A stretch of 64,000 nucleotides of DNA from DASUBV01 sp963725175. Its GTDB lineage: Bacteria; Actinomycetota; Actinomycetes; Streptosporangiales; Streptosporangiaceae. A model generated the notes under the pieces. The model was not told where the DNA came from, searched no databases, and saw nothing but the letters and a program-made list of their open reading frames with translations. Where the stretch lies: assembly GCA_963725175.1 (NCBI GenBank), contig CAVRXH010000006.1, positions 4,588,001 through 4,652,000 on the forward strand. Reading direction: 5' to 3'. This document shows positions 1 through 9,608 of the stretch, piece by piece. The position numbers were made by a program, and so were the translations under genes. Position 1 is the stretch's first letter; every line of letters begins with the position of its first letter.

Positions 1-1
1 C

Positions 2-223
2 TCGGCCGCGATAGAGATGGCCGCGCGCTTCGCCGGCGGCCCGGCCATCGCGCTGCGCGCCGCCAAGCGGGCCATCGACGACGGCCTGGACGCCGATCTC
101 GCCACGGGGCTGGAGATCGAGCGGCTGCACTTCACCGGCCTGTTCGCCACGAAGGACGCCAGGACGGGCATGCACAGCTTCATCGAGAACGGCCCGGGGA
201 AGGCCAGCTTTGACGGTGAGTGA
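2..223 (+). CDS. Enoyl-CoA hydratase/isomerase family protein, C-terminal end only
   Basis: The gene enters from the left edge, so only about 73 C-terminal residues are visible. They contain the family's closing pattern: a Pro-Ala-Ile-Ala-Leu-Arg stretch followed by AAKRAIDDGLDADLATGL, then a Phe-Ala-Thr-Lys-Asp step and a GPGKASF tail. Crotonase-fold proteins of this kind hydrate or isomerise acyl-CoA thioesters in beta-oxidation and related catabolism. The catalytic Glu residues lie in the missing part, so the exact reaction cannot be assigned. The stop lies 14 bases inside the next gene, so the two are probably co-transcribed and translationally coupled. Confidence 0.8.
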   Translation, partial: SAAIEMAARFAGGPAIALRAAKRAIDDGLDADLATGLEIERLHFTGLFATKDARTGMHSFIENGPGKASFDGE

Positions 224-629
224 GCCGCCCGCCGAGGTGTCCCTGGACATGGTGATGGCCGCGCTGCGGGCCGACAGCGGCGACGTGACCACCTACGCCA
301 GGGTGCTGACCCAGTCGCTGGGTGACGCGCTGCCCGCCGGCAACGTGACCGTGGACAGGGACCGGTCGGTGTCGGACCGCATGCGGGGCCGCCCTGGCGC
401 GGTGACCAGGATCTCGGTCCGCCTCGGCGACCAGGTGCTGAACCTGAGCGTGCGCGACGGCGCCCCGGCGGCGGAGATCTGCCGCGAGGTGCGCGGCGTG
501 GTGCTGTCCAGGCAGCCGGTCCAGCTCGGCGACTGGATCGCGGAGCTGTCCAGGGCGCTGCTGGCGCACGCCGAGCAGAACGCGGCGGCCGCGCAGGCGC
601 TGCGCCGCCTGGTCACCGGCGGCACCTGA
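210..629 (+). CDS. Conserved hypothetical protein, 139 aa
   Basis: I do not recognise this family. The protein is soluble, with no signal peptide or membrane segment. It has a mixed alpha/beta look: an N-terminal helix (VSLDMVMAALRAD), a basic middle section, a beta-rich stretch around ISVRLGDQVLNLSV and a C-terminal amphipathic helix rich in Ala (ELSRALLAHAEQNAAAAQAL). The TTG start at 210 lies six bases after a GGGGAAGG ribosome binding site; GTG at 216 is an alternative. The overlap with the enoyl-CoA hydratase gene suggests a shared transcript. Codon use is typical of the window, so I regard it as real coding sequence of unknown role. Confidence 0.6.
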   Translation: MTVSEPPAEVSLDMVMAALRADSGDVTTYARVLTQSLGDALPAGNVTVDRDRSVSDRMRGRPGAVTRISVRLGDQVLNLSVRDGAPAAEICREVRGVVLSRQPVQLGDWIAELSRALLAHAEQNAAAAQALRRLVTGGT

Positions 630-764
630 GGCCGGCGGCAGGTCTTTTAGCGGCGCGTCTTCGGCTCGCTAAGGAAACCGTGAGGGGGCGGTCAGGGTAA
701 TCTCGCATCAGGAGCCAGTTCGCGCTCCGGCAGGACCGCACCGCATCCCTAGGCTGGGTAGGTC

Positions 765-2641
765 ATGACCGTGCAGGAGGATCACAGCCCCGGCACGCTG
801 GGGCCATACCGCCTGCGCCAGCAGCTCGGCGAGGGTGGCATGGGCGTGGTCTACCTGGCCGCCGATCCCAGCGACCGGCTGGTCGCCGTCAAGGCGCTGC
901 GCCGTGGCGTGCCCGAGGAGGCCACCGCCAGGCGGCGGCTGGCCCGCGAGTTCGACACCATGCGCCGGGTGCACAGCCCGTATGTGGCCGAGGTCATCGA
1001 TGCCGACGTCGAGGCGAATCCGCCCTACATCGTGACCAGGTACGTGCCGGGCCGGACCGTCGATGAGGTGATCAGCTCGGGCGGCCCGCTGGCCGGGCAG
1101 GCGCTGCTCACCCTGGCCAGGGGCCTGGCGTGGGCGCTGACCGCCGTGCACGCGGCCGGCGTGGTGCACAGGGACCTCAAGCCCGCCAACGTGATGATGC
1201 TGGACGGCGAGCCGGTGGTGATCGACTTCGGCATCGCGCAGGCGCCGGACTCGACCAAGCTGACCATGACCGGCATGTTCATGGGCACGCCCGGCTACCT
1301 GGCACCCGAGGTGATCGAGGGCAGCCCCAGCGGGCCCGCGGCGGACGTGCACTCCTGGGGCGCCACGCTGGCATTCGCCGCCACCGGCCGGGCCCCGTTC
1401 GGCGGCGGGACCTTCGAGTCGATCTTCTACCGCATCGTGAACGGCCAGCCGGACCTGACCGGCATGCCGGCCGCGCTGCTGCCGCTGGTCCTGCACGCGC
1501 TGGCCCGCGACCCGTCGCGCCGCCCGTCGGCCGCCGAGCTGGCCGACCGGCTCACGGTGCTGGACGGCAGCACGCTTATCCCCGGCAGCGCGCCTGCGAT
1601 GCTGCCCGGCGGTGCGCTGCCCGGTGGCACCGTCGGCGACGTGCCCGCCGCGGGACTGGCCGGGATGGCCGGAATGGCGGCCGCCGCCGGGTACCTGCCC
1701 GCGCCCGCCGCCAACGGCCTGGCCGGTGCCGGGCTGGCCGGGCAGACGGCCTGGCCGCCCGCACCCGGCGGTACCCGGCAGTTCGCGGGCGGGGCACCCG
1801 ACAGCTACGCGGACCTGCTGCCGCCGGTCAGCTACGGGCGGCCGGCCCGGCCGGCGCCCCGCCGCACGGCGCGCCGCCGCACGGCAACGGCTATGACTAC
1901 GGCGGCTATGCCGCCGCCGGCCAGCAGGCAGGCGGGCTGGCCAGCCCAGCAGACCGGCCGCACCCGCCAAGGACGCCGCTGGTGCTCGCCGTCGTGGCGG
2001 CGCTGATCGCCCTCGCCGTGCTGCTGCCTGTCGCCGGGACCATCATCGCGCTGCTGACCCTGACCGCGCTGCGGGCGGGCGACCTGACCAGCACCTGGCG
2101 CCGCCGTGGCGCCCGCGCGTCTGGCGCCGGCGGCGGAGGCCAGCGCGCGGGCGCCGCCTCAGCGAGTGCTGCCTCAGCGAGTACCGCGGCAGGGCTGGCC
2201 TACTATCCCGTCGCGCTGCTCAGGTCGGTGATCCACCTGGTGCTGATGCTGCCGCTGGCGCTGCTCGTGGCCGCCACGGCGGCGGCGCTGACCTTCCTGA
2301 CGGTGCCCGGCCACCCGATCCCCAGGGCGGGCGCCTACGCGGCGGGCGCGCTGGTGGGCACGTATGCGCTGGGGCCAGGCTCGCGGCGCGGCCGCAGGCC
2401 GCTCAGGACCTTCTTCGGCGCGATCACCGGCAGCACGCCGAGCGCCGCCGTCGCCTTCATCGGGGTCGCCGCCCTCGCCGTGGGCCTGCTCGCCGCCGCT
2501 ATCTCACTTCCGGCGTTCTTCTGGCCGGCCCCTCACCTGAGCTGGCACGCGCCGACGATCGATCACCACCTGGCCTACCACCAGATGATGACGCACGTCC
2601 GGCTCAGGGTGCTCCGGCTAGCCAGGCAGCTCGGGCTCTAG
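765..2641 (+). CDS. Membrane Ser/Thr protein kinase (PknB-like), interrupted by one frameshift
   Basis: Residues 1-270 form a complete Hanks-type kinase: Gly-rich loop GEGGMGVVYLA, lysine in VAVKALR, catalytic loop HRDLKPANV, DFG in VIDFGIAQ and the activation-segment end MGTPGYLAPEV. A Gly/Pro/Ala-rich linker follows. The frame breaks at a CCCC run (1857-1860); restoring one C joins it to a second frame that reads APPHGAPPHGNGYDYGGY and then several transmembrane segments (LVLAVVAALIALAVLL, LVLMLPLALLVAATAAALTF, VAFIGVAALAVGLLAAA). The kinase is thus cytoplasmic, with a polytopic C-terminus instead of the usual PASTA ectodomain. Its 3' end overlaps the convergent FHA gene by 38 bases. I read the break as a sequencing error; if real, a soluble kinase would result. 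Confidence 0.85.
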
Positions 2642-3452
2642 CCGGGCCGTCGGCCTGCGCGGCCGTCGGCTGGCTGGGTACGGCTGCCGCCTGGCTGGGC
2701 ACGACCGCCGCCGGGCTCATCGCGGGGTCGGCAGCGGCCGGAGCCGGCCCGGCGGCCACCGGCCCGGTGGCCAGCCCGTCTCCGGGCAGGGCACCCGCCG
2801 CGCCGCTGGCCGGCGCCCCGGCCTGCTGGCCGAGCGTGGCGCTCGCGGGCAGCGTCCGCTCCGGCGTGTCGGACTGCGGCAGTGGTCTGACCAGCCCGAG
2901 CGCCACCACCTCGTTGGCCAGCCTGACCCGCCGGTTGGCCCCCTCGGGGATGCGGAACTTCTGGTAGAGGCGGAGCAGGTGCTGCTTGACGGCGGCCTCG
3001 GTGACGACCAGGTCGACGGCGATCTCGCGGGCCGTGGCCGGGGCCACGAACGCCTCGTCGGACAGCGCGGGCCGGCACAGCGCCGTGACCACGTCAAGCT
3101 CCCGCCTGGTCAGCTCGGGAGCGGCGGGACGCCGCAGCTCGGTGTCGGCAGTCAGCTCCTCGCAGCCGATCCCGCCTGCCCGGCACCTGGCCGACCCGAA
3201 GGAGACCACGTCGCCGTCGGCCAGCAGCCGCCGGGCGACCAGACGGCCGTTCACCCGGGTGCCGTTGCGCGATAAACCCATGTCGGTCACGTAGACGTAC
3301 GGGCCGCGGCGGACGATCTCGGCGTGCAGCATGGACACGCTCGGGTCCGCGAGCTGCACGTCGACGAACCGGCCGCGGCCGACGGTTGTCACTTCCTGGA
3401 GCAGCGGGACGGTGGCGCCACTTTCCTCGACCCGGATGTAGGGGCACTCCAT
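2604..3452 (-). CDS. FHA-domain protein with a C-terminal helix-turn-helix
   Basis: Residues 1-95 form a forkhead-associated domain, which binds phosphothreonine: TVGRGRFVDVQL with the conserved Gly-Arg, S-x-x-H as SVSMLHAEI, and the NGTRVNG loop. Residues 110-190 resemble a LuxR/Crp-like DNA-binding region (ELTRRELDVVTAL, then ATAREIAVDLVVTEAAVKQH). The last 90 residues are low-complexity Ala/Pro/Gly. The gene faces the Ser/Thr kinase and overlaps it tail to tail, which suggests that the kinase supplies the phosphothreonine ligand; this pairing is inferred. The ATG is followed by ECPYIRVEES and gives a whole FHA domain, so I accept this start. Confidence 0.85.
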   Translation of the reverse strand: MECPYIRVEESGATVPLLQEVTTVGRGRFVDVQLADPSVSMLHAEIVRRGPYVYVTDMGLSRNGTRVNGRLVARRLLADGDVVSFGSARCRAGGIGCEELTADTELRRPAAPELTRRELDVVTALCRPALSDEAFVAPATAREIAVDLVVTEAAVKQHLLRLYQKFRIPEGANRRVRLANEVVALGLVRPLPQSDTPERTLPASATLGQQAGAPASGAAGALPGDGLATGPVAAGPAPAAADPAMSPAAVVPSQAAAVPSQPTAAQADGPARARAAWLAGAP

Positions 3453-3701
3453 GACCGTCTCTCCCGCCTGTCCGAGCAGCTACTGATTTGTCACTTCTGC
3501 GCTACCTGGCCGGTAGCGTCCTACCCTGCCTGGCCTGAGTTGTAACCGCCGGATCCGGTGCCGCCGCAGGCGGGCCGCGCACGCGTTCCTGAGCAGGAAC
3601 GGGACGGAAGTAAACTGCCCCAGCGGGGTAGTCCTGGAGGTTCATATGGCAGTAAGGCCGTCGTCGGCTCCCTGGGCCGCGGCGTCGGCGCGGGAGAGCC
3701 G

Positions 3702-4052
3702 GTGAGGCACGCGGCCGGCCCGGCCGCGCGCCAGCAGCGGGAGCGCCCTGGCGACCCCGCGCGGCAGGCCGCTCAGCGCCGGGGGGGATGGCTCGACCAG
3801 CTCCCGTACGCGGTCGTGTTCTGCGGGCTGGCCGCGGGCCTGCTCTGGCTGCGCGGCGGCGAGCGGGACGTGCGTGGCGGTACGTTGGTGATGGCCGGCG
3901 TGCTGCTGGTGGCCGCCGTGGCGAGGCTGGCCCTGCCGCAGCGGCGGGCGGGCATGCTCAGCACCCGGCGACGGCTCTCCGACGTGGCCGCGTTCGCCGT
4001 GCTCGGCGTCGGGCTGCTGATCGCGGGCCTGGTCTTCCCGGCCGCGACCTGA
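3702..4052 (+). CDS. DUF3017-family small membrane protein
   Basis: About 116 residues with an Arg/Ala/Pro-rich cytoplasmic head and three hydrophobic segments (LPYAVVFCGLAAGLLWL, GTLVMAGVLLVAAVARLAL, VAAFAVLGVGLLIAGLVF). Size, topology and position beside mdh/icd match the actinobacterial DUF3017 family, which in Streptomyces sits between folD and mdh; the function is unknown. The frame stays open back to a GTG at 3558, but the GTG at 3702, preceded by CGGGAGAGCC, gives the family's usual length, so I prefer it. An overlapping ATG at 3646 in another frame stops after 19 codons. Confidence 0.7.
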   Translation: MRHAAGPAARQQRERPGDPARQAAQRRGGWLDQLPYAVVFCGLAAGLLWLRGGERDVRGGTLVMAGVLLVAAVARLALPQRRAGMLSTRRRLSDVAAFAVLGVGLLIAGLVFPAAT

Positions 4053-4182
4053 CCAACGGTCCGCTAACGCCGGCCCCGGGTGACCGGCACGCAGGCTAAA
4101 GGACTAGACAGATACGGGCGACTCACCCCGAAAAGTAATCCGCCATCGCAATGGCGCAGGTGTGTGGAAGGAACGCAGCGGC

Positions 4183-5400
4183 ATGTCCAAGATCAAGGTA
4201 GCCAACCCCGTCGTTGAGCTCGACGGCGATGAGATGACCAGGATTATCTGGCAGTTCATCAAGGACCAGCTCATCCTTCCCTACCTGGATATCGACCTGA
4301 AGTACTACGACCTGTCGATCCAGAACCGCGACGCCACCGATGACCAGGTCACGATCGACTCCGCGAACGCCATCAAGGAGCACGGGGTAGGCGTGAAATG
4401 CGCCACCATCACCCCGGACGAGGACCGCGTCGCCGAGTTCGGGCTGAAGAAGATGTGGCGGTCCCCGAACGGCACCATCAGGAACATCCTGGGCGGGGTG
4501 GTCTTCCGCGAGCCGATCGTGGTCTCCAGCATCCCGAGGTTCGTGCCGGGCTGGACGCAGCCGATCATCATCGGCCGTCACGCGCACGGCGACCAGTACC
4601 GGGCGACCGACTTTGTCGTGCCAGGCCCCGGCGAGCTGCGCATCTCCTTCACGCCCGCCGGCGGCGGCGAGCCGATCGACCTGGAGGTCGCGCAGTTCCC
4701 CGGCGGCGGCGTCGCGATGGGCATGTACAACTTCGACGACTCGATCGCCGACTTCGCCCGTGCCACCATGCGGTACGCGCTTGACCGCGGCTACCCGCTG
4801 TACCTGTCCACCAAGAACACGATCCTGAAGGCCTACGACGGCCGGTTCAAGGACATCTTCGCGGAGATCTTCGAGTCCGAGTTCAAGGCCGAGTTCGAGA
4901 CGGCAGGGATCAGCTACGAGCACCGGCTCATCGATGACATGGTGGCCCAGGTGATCAAGGGCAACGGCGGCATCGTCTGGGCCACCAAGAACTATGACGG
5001 CGACGTCCAGTCCGACATCGTCGCCCAGGGCTTCGGCTCGCTCGGCCTGATGACCAGCGTGCTGATGACGCCGGACGGCCGGACCGTGGAGGCCGAGGCG
5101 GCCCACGGCACCGTCACCCGGCACTACCGCCAGCACCAGCAGGGCAAGCCCACCTCCACCAACCCGATCGCGTCGATCTTCGCGTGGACCAGGGGACTGG
5201 CGCACCGTGGCAAGCTGGACGGCACGCCCGAGGTGACCGCGTTCGCCGACACGCTAGAGCGAGTCTGCGTGGACACGGTGCTGAGCGGCAAGATGACCAA
5301 GGACCTGGCGCTCCTGGTCGGCGGTGACTCGCCGTTCCTGACGACCGAGCAGTTCCTGGCCGCGCTCGACGACGGCCTGCGGGCCGCCGCCGGCTCCTGA
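4183..5400 (+). CDS. icd: Isocitrate dehydrogenase (NADP+), homodimeric type
   Basis: Oxidatively decarboxylates isocitrate to 2-oxoglutarate in the TCA cycle, producing NADPH. The 405-residue protein begins SKIKVANPVVELDGDEMTR, the signature start of the eukaryotic-like dimeric class rather than the E. coli type. The substrate motif SPNGTIRNILGG and the metal/cofactor region EAEAAHGTVTRHYRQH are present. The ATG at 4183 is preferred over the in-frame GTG at 4162 because it lies behind GGAAGGAACGC and matches the family N-terminus. It is followed 47 bases later by mdh with its own strong ribosome binding site, so the two consecutive TCA enzymes are probably one operon. Confidence 0.96.
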   Translation: MSKIKVANPVVELDGDEMTRIIWQFIKDQLILPYLDIDLKYYDLSIQNRDATDDQVTIDSANAIKEHGVGVKCATITPDEDRVAEFGLKKMWRSPNGTIRNILGGVVFREPIVVSSIPRFVPGWTQPIIIGRHAHGDQYRATDFVVPGPGELRISFTPAGGGEPIDLEVAQFPGGGVAMGMYNFDDSIADFARATMRYALDRGYPLYLSTKNTILKAYDGRFKDIFAEIFESEFKAEFETAGISYEHRLIDDMVAQVIKGNGGIVWATKNYDGDVQSDIVAQGFGSLGLMTSVLMTPDGRTVEAEAAHGTVTRHYRQHQQGKPTSTNPIASIFAWTRGLAHRGKLDGTPEVTAFADTLERVCVDTVLSGKMTKDLALLVGGDSPFLTTEQFLAALDDGLRAAAGS

Positions 5401-5447
5401 CCAGCAGCGTCCTTCGTCCCTTTCTCGCAGAAGGAGAGCAACTTCAC

Positions 5448-6404
5448 ATGGCCCGCAGAGGCAAGGTAACGGTCGTCGGGGCTGGGTTCTACGGCTCGAC
5501 TACCGCGCAGCGGCTGGCTGAGTACGACATCTTCGACGAGGTCGTGCTGACCGACATCGTCGAGGGCAAGCCGGAGGGCCTGGCCCTCGACATCAGCCAG
5601 TCCCGGCCCATCGAGGGCTTCGAGACCACCGTCACCGGCCAGACCACCAGTCCGGCCGGTGAGGGCTACGAGGCCATCGCCGGCTCCGACGTGGTGGTGA
5701 TCACCGCCGGCCTGCCGCGCAAGCCGGGGATGAGCCGGATGGACCTCATCGGCGTGAACGGCAAGATCGTCAGGGCCGTCACCGAGCAGGTCATCAAGCA
5801 CGCCCCGGACGCCGTGCTGATCGTGGTGTCCAACCCGCTGGACGAGATGACCGCGCTGGCGGCGAAGGTCTCCGGGTTCCCCTCGCACCGGGTGATGGGC
5901 CAGGCGGGCATGCTGGACACCGCCAGGTTCAGCTACTTCGTGGCCGAGAAGCTGGGCGTGCCGGTGGGCTCGGTGCGCACCCTGACCCTCGGCTCGCACG
6001 GCGACACCATGGTGCCGGTGCCGTCGGCCTGCACCGTGGACGGCGAGCCGCTGTCCGGTCGGCTGTCGCAGGACGAGATCGACTCCCTGGTGGAACGGAC
6101 CCGCAACGGCGGGGCCGAGATCGTCGGGCTGCTCAAGACCGGCTCGGCCTATTACGCCCCGTCGGCCGCCGCGGCCCGGATGGCCCGCGCGGTCGCCGAG
6201 GACTCCGGGCTGGTCATGCCGGTCTGCGCCTGGATGGCGGGCGAGTACGGCATCTCGGATGTCTACCTGGGCGTCGAGGCTGAGGTCGGCGCGACGGGCG
6301 TGCGCCGGGTCGTGGAGCGCGACCTGTCCCCGACCGAGCTGGACGGCCTGCGGGCGGCGGCCGAGGCGGTCCGGGCCAAGCAGGCGGACGTCGCCAGCCT
6401 CTAG
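5448..6404 (+). CDS. mdh: Malate dehydrogenase (LDH-like, NAD-dependent)
   Basis: Interconverts malate and oxaloacetate. The 318-residue protein has the Rossmann start VTVVGAGFYGSTTAQRLAEY, an Asp after the second strand (LTDIVEG) favouring NAD, the mobile-loop substrate arginines in GLPRKPGMSRMD, the Asn in VVSNPLD, and the catalytic histidine in GSHGDTMVP. This is the lactate-dehydrogenase-like MDH class, unlike the larger MDH of Streptomyces. The start follows AGAAGGAGAGC at good spacing. A strong terminator immediately downstream marks the end of the icd-mdh unit. Confidence 0.95.
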   Translation: MARRGKVTVVGAGFYGSTTAQRLAEYDIFDEVVLTDIVEGKPEGLALDISQSRPIEGFETTVTGQTTSPAGEGYEAIAGSDVVVITAGLPRKPGMSRMDLIGVNGKIVRAVTEQVIKHAPDAVLIVVSNPLDEMTALAAKVSGFPSHRVMGQAGMLDTARFSYFVAEKLGVPVGSVRTLTLGSHGDTMVPVPSACTVDGEPLSGRLSQDEIDSLVERTRNGGAEIVGLLKTGSAYYAPSAAAARMARAVAEDSGLVMPVCAWMAGEYGISDVYLGVEAEVGATGVRRVVERDLSPTELDGLRAAAEAVRAKQADVASL

Positions 6405-6426
6405 GCAGCACCACCTTTAACTGGCA

Positions 6427-6468
6427 ACGGGAAGGCCCGGCCACCATCAGATGGCCGGGCCTTCCCGT
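6427..6468 (+). terminator. Intrinsic-type terminator after mdh
   Basis: A perfect 17-bp inverted repeat: arms 6427-6443 and 6452-6468 around an 8-base loop. It begins about 22 bases after the mdh stop. The stem is very GC-rich and is followed only by GTTCTCCC rather than a U-tract, as is common for actinobacterial terminators. Confidence 0.9.
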
Positions 6469-6602
6469 TCTCCCAGGCGCAGGCAAAATGAGCGCCCGGA
6501 CACGGGCACTTTCGCTGGCTCAAGGCGGCTGACCTGGTGCGGGCACGTAGAGTATCGGAAAGCTAACAGCTTGTATCTCTGCGTACCGCTGGTGAGAGGC
6601 CG

Positions 6603-8171
6603 ATGCGCGTAGGAGCGAAGGGTCCCGGTGACGAGCCCGGCAAGGCCGGCGGGCGGCGCCGCGCTGGCGGCCGCGCGCGCCCCGGCGGCTCCCGCCGCGG
6701 GAAGCGGCCCCGCCGGTCCACTGCCTTCCGGGTCACCGCCTGGGTAAGCGGGGTGGTGGCGGCCGTCCTGGTCGCCGGGGCGCTGGTCGGCTACGTCCAG
6801 TACCGCGAGATCTGGGACGGCATCCACCACGACGTGGTGACCGGGCTGGGCAGCCGCCCGCCCAAGTACAACAACGCGCTGAACATCCTGGTGTTCGGCT
6901 CCGACAGCCGGGCCGGGCTGACCCCGCACGAGGAGGCCGTGCTGCACGTCGGCCGCAACGGCTGCGGCTGCTCGGACACCATCATGGTGGTGCACATCTC
7001 GCCGGGGCGGCACCGGGTGACCGTGCTGAACCTGCCGCGCGACACGATGGTCCCGATGTACGGGTGCCCGGCGGGCAATGGCCAGCCCGGCGAGGAAGAG
7101 AACACCGGCTCGGTCATCCAGATCAACCAGACCTTGTCCGCGGGCGGCCCGTCCTGCCTGTGGAAAACGGTGGAGCAGCTAACCGGGATACACCTGGACC
7201 ATTTCATCCAGGTGGAGTTCACCGGCGTGGTCAAGGTGATCAACGACATCGGCGGGGTCAACGTCTGCGTGCCGCAGGACATCAGCGACCCGGATTCCGG
7301 CCTGAACATCACCGCCGGCCAGCACCACATCGACGGCCTGACCTTCCTGGAGTTCTGGCGGGCCAGGTACTCCATCGCCGGCGGCACCGACCTGAAGCGG
7401 ATCGACAGGGACGACCTGCTGCTGGCCGAGATGCTGCGCGGCATCCTGCACAGCGGCCTGCTCAGCAGCCCGACCAAGCTGCTGCCCGTGGTCAGGGACG
7501 CCGCGAAGGCCATCTACGCGACCGACTCCGGGCTCACCCAGTCGGACATGCTCCAGATCGTGTCCAGCTTCCGGGGCCTGACCAGCAATGACGTTCAGTT
7601 CGTCGAGGCCCCGACCCAGCCGTACCCGCCGGCGCCCGCCCAGGTGGAGCTGGTACAGCCCAACGACAGCCAGCTCTTTTCCGCCATCGCGCATGACACC
7701 ACGCTGCCGAAGAAGACTGGCGGCTCCGGCGGCGGGGTGCTGGACACCGTCGCCCCCGGCGACGTCCGGGTGCAGGTGCTCAACGGCAGCACCGTCCCCA
7801 ACCTGGCCACCAGCACCGCCGCCGCGCTTGCCGAGCGCGGCTTCAAGGTGGTCGGGGCACCGGGCGACGCCGGCAGCGAGGGCTACACCAACTCCATCGT
7901 GTCCTACTCCTCGGCCGATGCTCTCCCGGCGGCCAGGACGCTCGCGGCCCAGCTCAACAGCGTGACGCTGCGCAAGGACCCGAGCGTGCCGGCCGGCACG
8001 GTGCAGCTCATCCTCGGCTCCACCTTCACGCCGCTGAGCACCAGCCCGTCCGCCTCGCCGTCGGCGTCGGCCTCCGTCTCCAGCCCGTCCGTGGGCAACC
8101 TGGCCAAGAGCTTCGGCGGCATCACCGGCAACGCCAACTGCCGCACCGACAATTCGGCTTTCCAGCCTTAG
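6603..8171 (+). CDS. LCP (LytR-CpsA-Psr) family cell-wall glycopolymer ligase
   Basis: Type II membrane protein of 522 residues: a basic N-terminus (GGRRRAGGRARPGG), one transmembrane helix (VSGVVAAVLVAGALVGYV), then an extracellular LCP domain at about 95-300 with NILVFGSDSR, NLPRDTMV, GGVNVCVP and the Arg/Asp motif LKRIDRDDL. A LytR_C domain follows at about 385-470 (VRVQVLNGSTVPNLA), and the tail is Ser/Pro-rich. LCP enzymes attach undecaprenyl-linked polymers such as arabinogalactan or teichoic acids to peptidoglycan. A Cys pair in NGCGCSD inside the domain is a slightly unusual feature. It stands alone, behind the mdh terminator. Confidence 0.92.
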   Translation: MRVGAKGPGDEPGKAGGRRRAGGRARPGGSRRGKRPRRSTAFRVTAWVSGVVAAVLVAGALVGYVQYREIWDGIHHDVVTGLGSRPPKYNNALNILVFGSDSRAGLTPHEEAVLHVGRNGCGCSDTIMVVHISPGRHRVTVLNLPRDTMVPMYGCPAGNGQPGEEENTGSVIQINQTLSAGGPSCLWKTVEQLTGIHLDHFIQVEFTGVVKVINDIGGVNVCVPQDISDPDSGLNITAGQHHIDGLTFLEFWRARYSIAGGTDLKRIDRDDLLLAEMLRGILHSGLLSSPTKLLPVVRDAAKAIYATDSGLTQSDMLQIVSSFRGLTSNDVQFVEAPTQPYPPAPAQVELVQPNDSQLFSAIAHDTTLPKKTGGSGGGVLDTVAPGDVRVQVLNGSTVPNLATSTAAALAERGFKVVGAPGDAGSEGYTNSIVSYSSADALPAARTLAAQLNSVTLRKDPSVPAGTVQLILGSTFTPLSTSPSASPSASASVSSPSVGNLAKSFGGITGNANCRTDNSAFQP

Positions 8172-8198
8172 CAGCCAGCTCGCGGACAGCCGCCCCGT

Positions 8199-9404
8199 TC
8201 AGCGACGGCGGCCGCGACAGGCGGCGCAGGGCCAGTTCGGCAGTACATGGCGGTCACCGTCGGCCAGCACGCAGTCGTCGAAGATCGCCTCGGCGGAATG
8301 GTTGGACGGCGCGGTCGTCGGCTCGGTGCCAGGCGGGCAGGCGCCGAACATGATGAACGCGCCTGGCACCTGCTCCAGCACGTAGGAGAAGTCCTCGGCG
8401 CCGGTCAGCGGGTCCTGCGCCGCGACGAAGCGCTCGGTGCCGAACGCCTCGCCGACCACGCCCTCGGCGAAGCCGACCTCGGCCCCGTTGTTGACCGTGA
8501 CCGGGTAGCCGGGCACGTACTGCGCGTCCACGGCGAGCCCGTGCGCGTCGGCGATGCCGCGGAGCAGCGCCACCGACGCGGCGGTGACCCGGTTCCTGGC
8601 TGCCGGCGAGAAGGACCGCACTGTCGCGGCGAAGGCCGCTTCGTCGGGAATGATGTTGTCCGCAGTGCCCGCGTGGAAGCTGCCCACGGTGATCACGATC
8701 GGGTCGAAGACGTCGAACTTCCTGGTCACCAGCGTCTGGAGCGCCGTCACCATCTCGCACGCGGCCGGGATCGGATCGGCCGAGTCGCTCGGCCGGGAGG
8801 CGTGCCCGCCCCGTCCCCTGACGGTGACCTGGAGGGTGTCGGCCGCCGCCATCATCGTCCCGCCTCGGGTGCTGAACTGCCCTGCGGGCAGCAGGTTGGA
8901 GGAGACGTGCAGCGCGTAGGCCGCGACGGGGCGCTCCCCGGCGGCGTCCAGCACGCCCTCCTCGATCATCTCCCTGGCACCGTGGTAGCCCTCCTCGCCC
9001 GGCTGGAACATGAAGATCACGTTCCCGGCCAGGTCATCGCGGCGGGCCGCGAGCAGCCTGGCCGAGCCCGCCAGCATGGCGGTGTGCAGGTCGTGGCCGC
9101 AGGCGTGCATGACGCCGGGGACCCGCGAGGCGTAGGGCACGCCGGTGCGCTCGGTCACTGGCAGGGCGTCCATGTCGCCGCGCAGCAGCACCGTCGGCCC
9201 CGGCCTGGCGCCGCGCAGCACGGCGGTCACCGAGGTCAGCGACTTGCCGGGGGTCACCTCCAGCGGCAGGCCGTCCAGGGCGGCCAGCACCTTCTCCTGG
9301 GTCCTTGGCAGGTCGGTGCCGATCTCAGGTTCCTGGTGAATCGCGTGGCGCAGCTCGGTTACCTCCGCCGCGACGGCGGCGGCGTCGTCATGAAGTCCTG
9401 ACAC
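8199..9404 (-). CDS. M20-family amidohydrolase (M20D, hippurate/IAA-amino-acid hydrolase type)
   Basis: Zinc-dependent hydrolase of N-acyl amino acids or related amides. Visible motifs are the lead helix HAIHQEPEIG, RGDMDALPV, the metal-ligand block HACGHDLHTAML and the catalytic Glu pair FQPGEEGYHGA, with the lid-domain motif GRGGHASRP. I prefer the GTG at 9404 (protein begins SGLHDDAAAV after a GAGGGG site) over the GTG at 9428. The last about 20 residues (VLPNWPCAACRGRRR) look abnormal; the neighbouring frame reads AELALRRL, which is typical of the family, so a one-base loss near 8245 is possible. It converges on the LCP gene. Confidence 0.88.
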   Translation of the reverse strand: MSGLHDDAAAVAAEVTELRHAIHQEPEIGTDLPRTQEKVLAALDGLPLEVTPGKSLTSVTAVLRGARPGPTVLLRGDMDALPVTERTGVPYASRVPGVMHACGHDLHTAMLAGSARLLAARRDDLAGNVIFMFQPGEEGYHGAREMIEEGVLDAAGERPVAAYALHVSSNLLPAGQFSTRGGTMMAAADTLQVTVRGRGGHASRPSDSADPIPAACEMVTALQTLVTRKFDVFDPIVITVGSFHAGTADNIIPDEAAFAATVRSFSPAARNRVTAASVALLRGIADAHGLAVDAQYVPGYPVTVNNGAEVGFAEGVVGEAFGTERFVAAQDPLTGAEDFSYVLEQVPGAFIMFGACPPGTEPTTAPSNHSAEAIFDDCVLADGDRHVLPNWPCAACRGRRR

Positions 9405-9608
9405 GGCACTCAGCCCCTCGTTCAGCACGAAACGGGACGTTCCACCTGGATGGTATCCCCAGGCCGGCGACCGCGCCCCCGCGTTACTCGCCCGGCGATC
9501 AGCGGGCTGCGTAGACTAGCCGGATAGTGCCGGGGGTGCCGCGCAGCCGCGGGCCGCTGACCGGCAGCCGCCGTGCCAGGCCGAGAACTTAAGGTCGGGG
9601 ATCCAGAC

